Shown one piece after another: positions 20,740-32,240 of a stretch of 64,000 nt of DNA (positions within the stretch are counted from its first letter, which is position 1; each line of letters opens with the position of its first letter). The DNA comes from Chamaecyparis obtusa (taxonomy: Eukaryota > Streptophyta > Pinopsida > Cupressales > Cupressaceae). The notes under the pieces are model-generated. The model did not search any database and was not told where the DNA came from. It was given only the letters and a program-made list of their open reading frames with translations. The stretch covers positions 558,001-622,000 of the forward strand of contig BSBK01001580.1 of assembly GCA_027943335.1 (NCBI GenBank), given 5' to 3'. The position numbers and the translations under genes are program-made.

Positions 20740-21700
20740 ATTACCACATGGGATCAACTTGGAGAATAATTAAATAAATAGTTTGAAGACAAATGTGATC
20801 ATTTGTCTCTTGTGAAGTAGTTGATACTATCAAAAGATAACCTAATGAGAACATGACTAATTTCAACCATAGGTTCAAGAAGACCTGGAATAGGATACCA
20901 GTAGCAGTAAATCCATCTAATGGGTATGCTTTTTTGTTTTATCTTAAAGCATTAGATAAGAATATATCATTCAAGATCCAATCTATGGGAGGAACTACAT
21001 TACCAACAATGTTTGACATTGCTATACAAGTTTTAAATAGCTTAATAAAGGTTGGTTTGTTATCTCCTAGGCCATAAATTCCTATTATTGCATAGATTCA
21101 ACCTTTAGTACATGTGGTTCCTATTGTACAGCCAACTATTTCTTCCATTCTAGGATTTATACCATTCAATAGACAGATTGCAACTGAAGAGTATACGACT
21201 ACAACACCTTTTATGGAGCTAAAAGAGAAAAATTTGGATCTCAAATAATAAAATGAAAGCATGATGAGGACCTTGCAGAGTTATGGAAATGAAATAACAA
21301 ATTTGAAGAGGCAACAAGTCCAATACAATAGTCATCCTCAAGTTCCATATCAACAAAGACAAGGAAGTCAACTTTCAGGTTCAAACCAGTAAAGGCCAGC
21401 TCAAGGACAAAAAATAAATTATGGTCAAAGAGTTGTTAACCCATATAATTACAAAACTCCAAGTACTTTCAAGGAGATAGTAGTTGTTCCTTAGAATAAC
21501 TATGCACAAGATGAAGAGTGGTGTAATACTTGTAATGTTTTTCATTATTGGCTAGATTGTCCACATGCCTTAGAGACAAGGTAATAGGATATTCTTAAAG
21601 GAAAAGCTCCAGTTATTCAAGGAGATGTACAACATGACCAGCTATAGAAGCAAGGTAATCCTGATACTACATTGATGAATTTAGACTTAGATGAAGTTTT
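20740..21700 (+). pseudogene. Element A gag, decayed
   Basis: Structural capsid protein of the retrotransposon. The frame at 20853-21077 has FNHRFKKTWNRIPVAV, FLFYLKALDKNISFKIQSMG and a C-terminal ALNNLI-like helix, typical of plant retrotransposon gag. TWDQL just upstream (about 20750) belongs to the same domain but is separated by stops. A zinc-knuckle-like CNTCNVFHYWLDC lies near 21520-21560, with one residue fewer than the usual spacing. Stops and frameshifts occur throughout. Confidence 0.7.
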
Positions 21701-22154
21701 CGTAGCAGAAAATTTTGATCCAAATCAAGTATGGAGACCTATAGCAGAAAATACCAGGTCAAAAACAAAGGTTTTTGATGAACAACATCATGTTGATAAG
21801 TCACAACAACAAGATGTTAGGCTACAATAGCAAGATGACAAGAGTAAATAAAAATAAGTCAATGTTGTTGGTGGTCAACCAGGACCCTCTAGTACCCAAA
21901 AATTTCAATATGTGTCAAAAGGACAACTTGGACAACAACATCAAGCTCAAAAGACAATTTTGCGGCCACCACAACCACAAAAGGAGCTTGTTGTTCCTAA
22001 AAAATAGCACAAGGTTAGTGTACAAAATTTTAATATTGTTCAACATTTAAAAAAGACTCATGTTCTTGTATCTATGTGGGATGTGCTTGCACTTCCAGAT
22101 CAAAAAGATATGTTATAGGAAGCCCTGAGATCCTTTAACCTTAGCACTAATGTT

Positions 22155-22724
22155 TTGGATCAGCAACCTTCTAAAGTTGTAATGGTTGCAGATGCCAAAA
22201 TAGTTCAACAAACATCAAACCTAGCTAAACCACCACCTTTTTATGTAACTGTCATAATAGGATGGTACCTTGTGCACAATTGTATGTTTGATTGTGGCTC
22301 TTCAAATTCCGTTATGCCAAATAAGATTGCAAACCAGCTTGGTCTAAAGTATGAGTCACTAGAAAAGGGGGTAGTCCAGTTAAATGGGACAACTATCGAA
22401 ACTATTGGGATAATAAGGAACTTAGATTTAACTTTGCATGCTTGTCCTAGTTGTTCTATTCCTATGGATGTCTACATCATTGATTTGCCTCCCTATTTTT
22501 CTATTTGTTTATCAAGAGACTCCAGTGCTAAAATAGGAGGTTATCTATCAGGAGATTGGTCCCATATGTTATTCTATGCTAGGTATGGAAATAAATTTAC
22601 TATTCTCTTAGATTCTATTACAAGGGATTGTATTGAACAACATATTAAAAATTATGAAAAAGAGACAACAACTATTTTCTTTGATCAACAGGATATCTTA
22701 GCGGTTCATGAGACCCAAACTTAG
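22155..22724 (+). pseudogene. Element A aspartic protease region
   Basis: This domain would cleave the gag-pol polyprotein. The 189-residue open frame has PFYVTVIIGWYLVHNCMFDC, with the catalytic motif written DCGSS at residues 46-50 in place of the usual DSGA or DTGA. The catalytic Asp is present. IETIGIIRNLDLTL and the following Pro-rich segment match the retropepsin fold. The upstream stretch 21700-22154, which includes a Q-rich shifted frame, links gag to it. It is one of the longest open stretches of the element, but the flanking frames are closed. Confidence 0.7.
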
Positions 22725-22796
22725 TTAGATAATGTTCCTAATATATTATTAGATGAGTGTGCAGCTAAAAATGTCACTAAAATTTAGGAAATTCAG

Positions 22797-23380
22797 TTGG
22801 AAGAGTCAAGTTTGGGCAACTATGTATTACATGAGACTACTAATTTTATTTCTAATATTATGAAATGCATAGAACAGGGTTTAGAACAACAAACTAATGG
22901 TATTTGGAAGTTATTTTTTGATGGTTCTCATAATAAAAATAGGTGCAGGAGGAGGTTGTATGCTAATTTCACCTTTTGATGATAGGTATTATGCATATTT
23001 TAGATTCACATTCAGCTATACTAACAATGTAGCTGAATATGAATCACTTATTCATGGTCTAAAATAGGCAATTAAGAGAGGTATCAACTATTTGCAAGTT
23101 TTTGGAGATTCTGAATTAATTGTTAATCAGTTTAGAGGTATACATGCTACAAAAAATGATTTTCTAAAAATTTATAAGCATGTAGTATGGGATTTAATAG
23201 AAGGTTTTGAAGTTTTTAATCTTCAATCTATTCTAAGAAATAAGAATAAATATGCTGACAGACTTGCAACAATTGGTGCACAATATGATATTCCTATTGA
23301 AATCGACAAATGTAAAGGGCATAATTATGTAAAAGTGATTTTTATAATATATGTACCGAATAATGTAGAAAGCTGGTAGG
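22797..23380 (+). pseudogene. Element A additional RNase H (archaeal-like type), before RT
   Basis: The domain reads WKLFFDGSHNKN (first catalytic Asp), then NNVAEYESLIHGL (Glu), LQVFGDSELIVNQFRG (Asp) and NKYADRLATIGA (Asp), with the family order and spacing of the RVT_3 RNase H type. All four acidic residues are kept. A one-base frameshift near 22940 splits the Gly-rich loop, and a TAG interrupts the helix near 23067. It lies between protease and RT, while a second RNase H follows the RT at 24600-25160. The element therefore has two RNase H domains. Family membership is by motif; the function of the extra copy is inference. Confidence 0.75.
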
Positions 23381-23659
23381 TATATAAATCAAACTAGCAC
23401 ATTGTAAATTTCTTAAGAGAGGAGGCTGAGTTTGTACATTCAAACCAACAAAAGTTAGGTGACCAGTATGAAGATCAAATCATTCAACTAAAGTCTAATA
23501 AGCTTCCTACAGGTCTTGTGACCTTAGAATCAATATTTAACACTAATGATCAGCTTTAAAAAGATAAATCTACCTTGTAGGTCAAAGAAGAACATTATGA
23601 AGATGTTGAAATTTATAAGGACAAAGTACTGAAGCTTGGCAAGGTATGTACCCTTGAAG

Positions 23660-24480
23660 AATGTGATACTTTTGTTAATGTATGCCAAGAATTTTAGATA
23701 TTATTTCTTGGAAATATTCATATTTAAAAGGGTTTGATCTTGATATTTCTCAACATACTATTGAGCTTTAACCTGGAGCAAAACTAGTTAGACAAAAGAA
23801 AAGACCAAAAAATCATAAGTAAGATCCTCTCATGATAAAAGAGCTCAATAAGTTAATTGAGAGCAACATTATATATCCTATAAAACATACTTCATGGGTG
23901 TCAAATCTGGTACTAGTTAGGAAAAATAATGGATAAATTTGTTTGTGTTGATTTATGTGATTTAAATAGAGCCTCATTGAAGGATAGATATCATTTACCT
24001 TCAATGGAGAAAATTTTACTAGTTGTTTCAGGTTTAGAATGATTTTCATTACTGGATGGTTTCTTTGGTTATAACCAGATTTTAGTGAAGGAAGAAGATA
24101 GTATAAAACAACATTTACCACCAAATGGGGAACTATGGCTTATCAGAAAATGCCATTTGGGTTATCAAATGTAGGTGCAATATTTCAAAAAGAAATGGAC
24201 ATGGTCTTTAGAGGTTTAATGTGTAACTTTATATTTGTCTATCTTGATGACATTACTATTTTTCAAAAAATTCAACAGATCATTTCAAGCACCTTAGAAT
24301 CATATTTAAAAGATGTAGGGAATTCGCTATTTCTTTGAATCCAAAGATGTGCATGTTTTCTATTCATTAAGGGAAATTTATTGGATTTATTGTATCTAAA
24401 CAAGGAATTGCAATTGAAATAAAAAGAGTAAGTGTTATTCTTGTTAATCCATTACCTGCCCATAAAAAGGAACTTCAAAG
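23660..24480 (+). pseudogene. Element A reverse transcriptase, decayed
   Basis: RNA-dependent DNA polymerase. Visible parts are ELNKLIESNIIYPIKHTSWV and SNLVLVRKNNG near 23850-23935, then MPFGLSNVGAIFQKEMD near 24150, and the active-site motif YLDD near 24240. The first catalytic motif region (about 23940-24110) is closed by several stops, and the frame changes near 23938, 24115 and 24320. The match order is normal for Ty3/gypsy RT. Confidence 0.8.
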
Positions 24481-24599
24481 TTTTTAGGAAGGATTAACTT
24501 TGTGAGGAGATTTATACCAAATATTGCAAAATTATTGATGTCATTCACATCAATCCTTAAGAAAAATATGATATTCAGTTGGATAAAGGAATGAGAATG

Positions 24600-25161
24600 T
24601 AGTTTTGAAGTGATTAAAGAAGCATTAGCTTCTACTCCCACATTGTTAAATCCATATTTTTCAAAAGGCTTCATCTTATATGCTTATGGAAACATTGATA
24701 GTATTGCTGCCATGTTAGTTCAAAAAAATGATAAAGGATTAGAACAACCATTATCTTTCTTCACTCAAGGTCTTAAGGATTATGAGTTGCATTATTAATT
24801 TGTAGAGAACCATGTGCTTGCACTTATTAGAAGTCTAAATAAATTCAGACATATTCTTTCAAATAACAAAATCAAATTGATGGTTACACATTCTTCTATT
24901 AAAAATTTGTTGTTGAATAAGGAATTAAATACTAAAAGGGCTAGTTGGATCACTAAAGAAATGGAATATGATATCGAGATCAAAGTTAATAAGCTGCTAA
25001 TGGGAAAAGGTTTATGTGAACAACTTGCTAGAAATGAAGATAACATTTTTGAAGCTAATTCTAATGTTGTTTTAGCCTTACTAGATAATGATCAACTTGA
25101 TGTTCTGAATGACCAAATAGATTGGGTGGATGATATGACTGCTTTCTTACAAACAAGATGA
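24600..25161 (+). pseudogene. Element A RNase H (following RT)
   Basis: The frame gives FILYAYGNIDSIAAMLVQKN, PLSFFTQGLKDYELHY and, after a stop at 24796, ALIRSLNKFRHILSNNKIK, THSSIKNLLLNKEL, ASWITKEMEYDIEIK, KGLCEQLA. This is the usual RNase H segment of gypsy pol. The first catalytic Asp position reads Gly or Asn (YAYGNID), so the active site is probably changed as well as interrupted. Confidence 0.75.
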
Positions 25162-25219
25162 TGTCCTAAAGGTTTGGAAAGACCAAAAAAAAAATTATAG
25201 ATTGTAGTTCATTCCCTGC

Positions 25220-25811
25220 TATTTGTTAAATGACATATTCTTCAAAAAATATTTGCAAAGTGTATTGTTAAGATGTATAAGACCAAATTGGGTTGATCAC
25301 ATTTTGCATAAATTTCATGAAGGACCAATTGGAGGCCATTTATCACCAAGGGCTACAACTCTTAAAGTGATGAAAGTTGGATATTATTGGCCAAGTGTGT
25401 TTAAGGATGCACATTCTTGGTTAAGAAAGTGTAAATAATGTGCAATATTTGTAGGTAAAGAAAAGTTAGCAGTGTTTCCATTGCAAATTGTTCAGGTGGA
25501 CCAACCATTTGTTAAATGGGGTCTAGAATTTATTGGAATCATTAACTGACCAACAAGTGTAGGACATTAGTGGGTATTGACTGCCACTAATTATTTTACA
25601 AAATGGACTGAGGCAGTTTCTCTCAAAGATGCCAATGAGTCTATTGTTTTGAATTTTTATGATGATCTTACGTGCAGATTTGGTGTACCAGATTTTATTA
25701 TTTTAGATAATGCACTTGCAATTACAGGAAACAAGATTGTAGAATGATCTATTAAGAAAGGTGTGATTTTAAATACTTTGTCAAATTATTACCCACAAGG
25801 TAATGGACATG
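25220..25811 (+). pseudogene. Element A integrase, cut by element B
   Basis: The zinc-binding region reads ILHKFHEGPIGGHLSP and YYWPSVFKDAHSWLRKCK, with the second Cys pair near 25435 after a stop (CAIF). The catalytic core has WGLEFIGIIN (the usual Asp reads Glu here) and FIILDNALAITG (second Asp), then YYPQGNGHVT. The sequence ends at 25811, where the LTR of element B starts, before the catalytic Glu. Confidence 0.8.
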
Positions 25812-26728
25812 TGACGCAATGCAGGCAAGGAGGGTCTAATTAAGGACAGTCCCCACAAGAACCCAAACACCACAATGCAGAATAACACAACACAACAATT
25901 GTTTAAACTAAATTTTCATTAACATGCCTGGCTATAAAGCCTTCTAGGTTAGGGAAAATTTACAATCAGAAATAGTTCTACAAGATCACCAAAGATCCAA
26001 GCCAACTCCAGCTAGTCTAGTTCTGAAAACAATTTAGCAACTGATGGAAACTCTAAGGTAGATCTGAACTTGAGCTCGCAAGCCTCCAAGCAATATCCTT
26101 GTCTCCAAGTAAACAACCACTAACTCTACTATTACAACTATCAAAAGTCTATCTGATCTTCAAGATCTCACAAGATCCAAGTCTCGCTTCCAATCGATCC
26201 CCTAAAAAACTACCCAAACACTCCTTAAATACTAATCTTCGGCCACAAGTCAACTGGAAGAAACAATTAATTCCTAAGCCAAGTCAACTTCTACTACAAA
26301 AAAATATTAAATAAAATACCAATTGGCTCTCAAATAGCCTTACAATTATTTAATTCTCCATGTTGGCCTCTAGATCTACATAGGAGAATGCAACAAAAGC
26401 TACCAACAATAAATGCACCAAGTCGGCCAACCAAACCACCAAGAACTCCAGTCGGTAAACTAGAATAATTGAGCACTAGAGAAACAACCAAGCACTAGTG
26501 AAACAATCGAGAAAGCCAAACATCACCGAGAAAGCATTTCGACTGAGCAACACAGGCATCACCGAGCACAAGTTCCACCAAGCACATGAGGTTTCACCGA
26601 GTTCCTTCAGCGACTGAGCTTCCTTCAATAATCAAGACCATCAGTTAAAGCTACAACCGAGTAACACAGAACCAAAATGACACACCTCCATGCAGATTCA
26701 CCGAGTACCCTAGAATGCCCCTACATTA
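25812..26728 (-). repeat. Element B 3' LTR
   Basis: It begins TGACGCAATG and ends CCCCTACATTA on the plus strand. It aligns along its whole length with the LTR of element D at 45452-46342 (TTTTCATTAACATGCC, TTCACCGAGTTCCTT, TAGAATGCCCCTACAT). The last bases read TTA where D has TCA, a single change in the terminal dinucleotide. Confidence 0.85.
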
Positions 26729-26775
26729 GACACCCCAAGTTCAAAAATATGTTCTCATATGCTAGAAGAATGTCT

Positions 26776-28456
26776 TCAGGAATTCAGCACATAAACCCCG
26801 AACTGGTTCTTAACATATAAGTCCTCCAACTTTTCACCTTGCATACTCTTCCACTTTTGTTTCCTTTGTATTTTCAAATCTTTCCTTGAAAACACACGGG
26901 CTTGTTCTCCATAATAATCATACATACCTTCAAGGTCCACCAACTCAACTTGGCTACCAATATTCAAGTTTCTCTTACCGAGTGTTGTATCCAACAAAGG
27001 CATCAGGGAAAACTTATTGTCATCCTTCTCAATAGTAAACACATTCTTCACACAATCATATTTCCTAGGTCTATCGAGAAATATATGACAACTATTCATC
27101 TCCACAATATCACACAAAAGAAGATCCTTATAGTGGCCAATCTGAACATCAACAAAGAACTGGTCTCTTACTTCCAGAGTATGATCATCTTGTAACCAGC
27201 CAATCCTATAAGGATAAGGATGCTTCATTCTTTTCAAACCAAGTTTTTGAACCATGTCCTCAGCAACAAGATTATCAGTACTACCACTATCAACAATAAC
27301 ATCACAAAGTTTACCTCTAGACTTACACCATGTCCTGAACAAGTTACTCCTCTAACAAGGTTCCACCTTTGTATCGAGCAATGTTCTCCAAACTAGCAAG
27401 TTCTCATATTCAAGTTCATTCTAAATGTTCTCATTTACCACAGCAGTTCATCGATCACCAAGCTTCTTCTTTGTGCACTCAAAAGAACACTATCCTTCTT
27501 CACCATAATTATAGCAAGTAACCCTTAAAGATAACTCTACATGTCTTCTTCTTCGGTTCCACAGGTTTTTGTTCCTCTTCGGAAGTCAATTTATCCTTCA
27601 TTAAGTGATCAATCTTTTCCTTCCCTTGGGGATTACTATGTTGTCTCCTTTTTAAATTATCTTCTACCTTCAGAGCATACTAATAAGCATCTTCAATAGA
27701 ATCAATCTTCAGCATACCAAGCTCATCCTAAATATTGAATCTTAAACCATTCACATACCAAGCTACCTTTTCCTTACAAAGTTCTTTGTGTCCAGACCGA
27801 ATAGTAAGTTTGTAGAACTCCTCAATATAATCCTCAACAGTCAAATCTTTTTGCTTCAAATTCTGCAACTTCTTAAACAAATCAACCTCATAGTCGGCAG
27901 GTATGAACTTAGCTTTCAATTTAGTGACCATCAACCTCCACCAATTGATCTTCATTTCACCTTCATCTTCTCTATCTCTTTATAATTCTTTCCACCAAAG
28001 AGCAACATGTCCTTTCAACTTAGTCTATGTCAATCTCACTCAAATAGGATCTTCAATTTCTTCTAGCTCAAAGAAGTCTTCTAATTCACCAATCTAATCA
28101 ATCAAATTCTCGGGTTTCAAAGTACTAGAGAAAGTAGAAACTTCCATTCAGTAACTATTACTTATCTGAGCTCCAAATCTATGTAACCGACCAGTTCTAT
28201 CTTCACCAAATCCATCTCTTTGGTCATCACCACTAGATCCATTAGCTTCAAAGTCTTCAATAGCTTCCTCATAACCATCTTCAGTACCAACATTCCAAGG
28301 TAAACTAGTCATAGCCCTCATGATCTCAGCAATCATGTCATTCTTCATCAATTCCATCTCAAACCTAAAATCAAATTTCACCTTCTCTGTAATCTTTGAT
28401 TCTACAACATCACAAAGATCTACAATCACTCTAGGGTCCAATCTTCTTGGAGGCAT
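26776..28456 (-). pseudogene. Element B gag-protease, decayed
   Basis: Read on the minus strand, the start ATG at 28456 gives MPPRRLDPRVIVDLC, then a helical gag. Retrotransposon-gag words LKGHVALWWKEL, MVTKLKAKFIPADYEVDLF and LTVEDYIEEFYKLTIR follow near 28020-27800. The zinc knuckle at 27465-27520 is broken: its second Cys reads Tyr and its His is a stop codon. The protease at 27342-26776 has VIVDSGSTDNLVAEDMVQKL with an intact DSG. After it comes a tail (KWKSMQGEKLEDLYVKNQFG) and a stop at 26776, only about 50 bases from the LTR. Several stops lie in gag. Confidence 0.8.
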
Positions 28457-28497
28457 CCTTCCATATTTTTGAGAGAAAAAAAACCAAAGCAACAATT

Positions 28498-28984
28498 TGT
28501 TAGGATTAACAATGCAGAAATAACAATTACATGCAAATATAACCAATATAAGAAAACAATAAACCACATAGAAGAGAACACAAGACACAAAGATTTAACA
28601 TGGTTCACCCAATCCCTGGGCTACATCCACCAATAGTGAGTCAAATATTATTATTATCTAGTGATTACAACCTGATTACAATCTGTAATCCCTTACAGCT
28701 CAATTTCACTGCAAGTATTAAAATAATACATTATGAAATCCCTAACCCTAAGCCATATTATACAATATTTTTCCACTTTAGGGTTAGAATGAGTTACAAT
28801 CATGTCAACCCAAAAATAGCTGAAAATATGTCAGCATTGCCCCTGAACCCCCGCTCTTGGGGGTTTCCACCCCCAAACACCCGCTTGGGGCCCAGCCCGG
28901 CCCCGAACCTCGATGAGGTTGGGAGGAAAAGTGTATAGTACTTTCCTGGATAGTACTTTCTTGATCAGTCACCACAAGCTAACA
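28498..28984 (-). repeat. Element C 3' LTR
   Basis: It begins TGTTAGGATTAACA and ends AAGCTAACA; TGTTAG and CTAACA are inverted repeats. It is about 60 bases longer than its partner because of a GC-rich stretch at about 28842-28920 that contains CCCGCTCTTGGGGGTTTCC and GGGGCCCAGCCCGGCCCC. Confidence 0.9.
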
Positions 28985-28997
28985 ATCTCCCACTTGG
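28985..28997 (-). promoter_or_regulatory. Polypurine tract of element C
   Basis: CCAAGTGGGAGAT on the minus strand lies immediately upstream of the 3' LTR, the site where plus-strand DNA synthesis would be primed. The same tract recurs at 33582-33594, outside the 5' LTR. Confidence 0.75.
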
Positions 28998-29169
28998 TGA
29001 CTGATCAGTATCCACACTAAAAGACCTCCCACTTGGAGATTGATCCTATAGCAATACAGCTACCATATGAGGCTCCCACTGGATCGAACCACCCTGGACT
29101 CAGCTATTCCTTTATTCTATTTAGTTTAGAAGACCAACTGAAGCTGAACATGAGTTCAACTTCTCCCTT

Positions 29170-29645
29170 GTTACTACCTTTGTAAACATATCTACTGGAT
29201 TACCATCTGTATGAATATTTTCCAGCTTTAACTTCCCATCATCCAAAACTGACCGAATGAAATGGTACCGCAACTATATGTGTTTTATCTTTGAGTGCAA
29301 AGCAAAATTCTTCACAAGATGAATGGCACTTTGGCTATCTATATGTAAACAATTATCCATTTGTAGATGTCCCAATTCTTCCATGAAGAATTGAAGCCAT
29401 ATCATCTCCTTGGCTGCCTTTGTAGCAGCAACATACTCTGCCTCTGTAGTGGATAAAGAAACCACCTTTTGTAGTCAAGAAATCCAACTCACTGTTGTCC
29501 CACCAACAGTAAATACATAACATGTAGTACCCCACCTTCTATCTATATCTCCTACCAAATCTGAGTCAGCATAGCCTTGTACAGTAGTAGTAGAACCCCC
29601 AAAGTGTAAACACTTACTAGATGTACCTCTCAAATATCTGAGAAT
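29170..29645 (-). pseudogene. Element C RNase H
   Basis: Minus-strand words include ILRYLRGTSSKCLHFGG near 29640, the GYADSD catalytic start near 29570, STTEAEYVAATKAAKEMIWL at about 29458-29400, and LHIDSQSAIHLVKN. This is the copia RNase H. A frameshift lies near 29475, between the TVSWIS-like segment and SLSTTEAEY. The C-terminal FHLR-like helix and a final VDMFTK word reach to about 29170. Confidence 0.8.
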
Positions 29646-30915
29646 CTATTTGGCTGCATTCCAATGCTCAATACCAGGGTTACTCATATATCGGCTAACG
29701 ACTCCCACTGCATCTTCAATATCTAGCCTAGTACATACCATGGCATACATTAAGCTCCCTACAGCTGAAGCATAAGGTACCTTAGACATTTTTTCCTCTT
29801 CTTCTAATGTCTTAGGACACATCTCCTTAGTCAATTTCAAATGACCAGGCAAAGGTGTGGTGATAGCTTTGGCATTCTCCATAGAGAAACATTGCAACAC
29901 CTTCTCAATATAATCAGCTTGAGATAGAGACAACTTCCTATTTTTCCTATCTCTACAAATTTTCATACCAAGGATTTGTTTTTCTACCCCCAAATCCTTC
30001 ATAGAAAATGAATGTGCTAATTGTTGTTTCAACCCCTTAATGTGATCCATGTTAGACCCAGCTACAAGCATATCATCAACATATAAACATAAAATAATGT
30101 AGCTATCATCATCCAACCTCTCAAAATAAACACAATGGTCAGAATGACACTGACTGTATCCATGCTCTTTCATAAAAGTGTCAAATTTAATATACCAATA
30201 CCAAGGTGTTTGCTTCAAGCCATATAAACTTTTCTGCAATCTGCACACCAAATTCTCCTTACCCTTGACCTCAAATCCTTGTGGCTGGACCATATATATT
30301 TCTTCATCCAAATCACCATGAAAAAAAGTTGTTTTAATATCAAGCTACTCTAAATGCAAATCTTTAGTAGCCACAATACTTAAAACAATACAAATAGAAG
30401 TTATTTTAACAACTAGAGAAAATATCTCATCAAAATCAATACCCTTTTTCTATGAAAATCCTTTTACAACTAACCTGGCCTTAAATCTTTTCTTACCTCC
30501 ATCCTCTTCATTCAGCCTGTAAACCCATTTATTTTGTAAAGCCCTTTTACCTATAGGTAACTTTCATAAATCCCAAGTGTGATTTTTCAGCAAGGAGTCC
30601 ATTTCCTCTGTCATTGCAGACTCCCATTGAATCTTTGTATCCACCTACACAGCTTCATTATAACATTCAGGTTCACCAGCATCTGTTAACAAAATAGAAT
30701 ACAAAGATGGAGAAAATCATTCTGGAGGTATACTTAGCCTTGTTGACTGTCTAACATTCACTGGGGTGTGTGGTATTTTTTGTGGCTATTGTTGTGGAGC
30801 ATAAGGAACTACCTGAACATCATCTTTTGGAGTATCATCCATTACTACATAGTCATTTTCTTTCTTCTCATGCCGCTACAATAGAACTTTGTACAATACT
30901 TTCTCATTGAATATG
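29646..30915 (-). pseudogene. Element C reverse transcriptase
   Basis: The open part at 30311-29646 has ENLVCRLQKSLYGLKQTP, the catalytic YVDD (LCLYVDDMLVAGSN near 30090), FSMKDLG and VPYASAVGSLMYAMVCTRLD. Upstream, in the same frame with stops, KWVYRLNEEDGGKKRFKARL, GIDFDEIFSLVV and LDIKTTFFHGDLDEEIYMV complete the N-terminal half. Stops at about 30350 and 30440 and at CAG or TGG codons close it. The catalytic Asp of the first motif (LDIKTTF) and both Asp of YVDD are kept. Confidence 0.85.
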
Positions 30916-31026
30916 ACATCCCTCCTTACAATTTTATGATTTTCAAAATCCCAAAACCTATAACCAAATTCATCAATTCCATATCCAACAAATACACATT
31001 TCTTTAACTTAGCTTCTAGTTTGGTT

Positions 31027-31790
31027 CTATTTTTTAGAATCTATATGTGCAAAAGCTTCACAACCAAAGGTTTTGAGAAAAGAATAACTCGCCTTCTTAC
31101 CACTCCATGCTTCCTCTAGAATACCATAGTCCAAAGGAGTAGAGGGGCCTCTATTGATTAAATAAATAGTAGTGTTCATAGCCTCTACCCACATGTTTTT
31201 GGGCAGACTAGCATGCAACCTCATACTCCTTGCATGCTCCATTATTGTCCTATTCATGTGTTTAGCCACTCCATTTTCTTGTGGAGTCCTTGGTATAGTT
31301 TTTTGCCTACGAATATCATTAGAGGAACAATAATCTTCAAATTTTGTGCTGAAATACTCACCACCATTATCAGATCTAAGACATTTTAACCTTTTACCAA
31401 TCTCATTCTCAACCAAGCATTTCCATTTCTTAAAAGTTTGAAATACATTAGATTTATGTCTAAGGAAATAAATCCATACTTTTCTTGTTTCATCATCTAT
31501 AAATGTAACATAATACAGAGAGCCACCAAGGGAAGATACCTGAGCTGTTCCCCATACATCTATATGCACAATCTCTAATCTTTCATTTTTCTTTTCCTTC
31601 CCACTCTTTACAAAACTAACTCTCTTTTGTTTTCTATAAACACAACTTTCACAAAAATCCATATTGACACATTTCAAACCAGGAAAAACTTTCTTTGAAT
31701 GAAGTAATTTCATACCTTTTTCACTCATGTGGCTAAGTCTATTGTGCCACAGTGCTGTGTCAAAATCTATAGTAACGGTTTGATGTTCCT
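31027..31790 (-). pseudogene. Element C integrase
   Basis: A GAG-pre-integrase segment (WHNRLSHMSEKGMKLLHSKK, then FCESCVYRKQKRV) leads into the core: EIVHIDVWGTAQV (first Asp) and LRSDNGGEYFSTKF (second Asp). The expected Glu sits in TPQENGVAKHMNR, where the family has NGVAERMNR, so the catalytic Glu reads Lys. The C-terminal part continues with MWVEAMNTTIYLINRGPS and FGCEAFAHID, then a stop at about 31027. Confidence 0.85.
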
Positions 31791-31791
31791 C

Positions 31792-32240
31792 CTACTCAAC
31801 TGCAGCCACTATTCCTAAACATTCATTATCTTCTGAAACAATTAAAGTAGAAGGAACAGTATGACCTGTACAAAGATATAAGGTGCCTACTTTCACACCT
31901 TTTGCTAGTACTAAGGAACCTTTTGAAACCTTCCAATTTCTATCATTAAAAGTAACTGTGCAACCCTCATCACCTAGTTGCTCTGCTGAAATTAAATTCC
32001 TACTCAGCCTTGGAACATGTCTTACCTCTTGTAGTAGCCAATGATTCCCGTTCTGCAACTTAATCTTAATTTTTCCATTTCCAACTATCTGAAAAGGTTC
32101 ATTATCTCCCAAATAAACTAGCCCAAAATCCCCTTGGACATAATCAAGAAAGTAACCTCTTGGGGTGTAGCATGAAATAAAGCCCCAGAATCTAAAACCC
32201 ATGAATCATTAATACTTTCTAAAGAAAGAATCAAAGCATC
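31792..32240 (-). pseudogene. Element C protease
   Basis: The active site reads WVLDSGALFHATP near 32210, with the DSG intact. The domain continues in another frame with GLVYLGDNEPFQIVGNGKIK, VRHVPRLSRNLISAEQL and KGSLVLAKGVKVGTLYL. A frame change near 32160 separates the two parts. A stop follows at about 31791. Confidence 0.8.

Larger units (their letters stand above)
20740..25811 (+). mobile_element. Ty3/gypsy element A, interrupted at 25812
   Basis: The domain order on the plus strand is gag, zinc knuckle, protease, RNase H-like domain, reverse transcriptase, RNase H, integrase. No LTR or PBS is visible on the left, where the gag N-terminus is missing. On the right the integrase stops where element B begins (TGACGCAATG at 25812). 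Many stops and frameshifts break all frames, so this is the oldest layer here. The arrangement with a second RNase H between protease and RT separates it from elements E and H, which have only one. Confidence 0.85.
25812..28497 (-). mobile_element. Element B: gypsy-like LTR element with gag and protease only
   Basis: The minus-orientation 3' LTR lies at 25812-26728, followed inward by a G-rich tract (TGGGGTGTC-like on the minus strand) that fits a polypurine site. Then come protease and gag, up to 28456. There is no reverse transcriptase or integrase, and no room for one, between the LTR and gag. The 5' part with PBS and second LTR is missing because copia element C starts at 28498. The same layout is seen complete in element D. 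B sits inside the integrase of A. Confidence 0.8.

Noticed and set aside
22155..22724. The 189-codon open frame as a host protease gene
   Set aside because: It sits in order between gag and RT of element A and has only the retropepsin motif; no promoter or stand-alone gene context.
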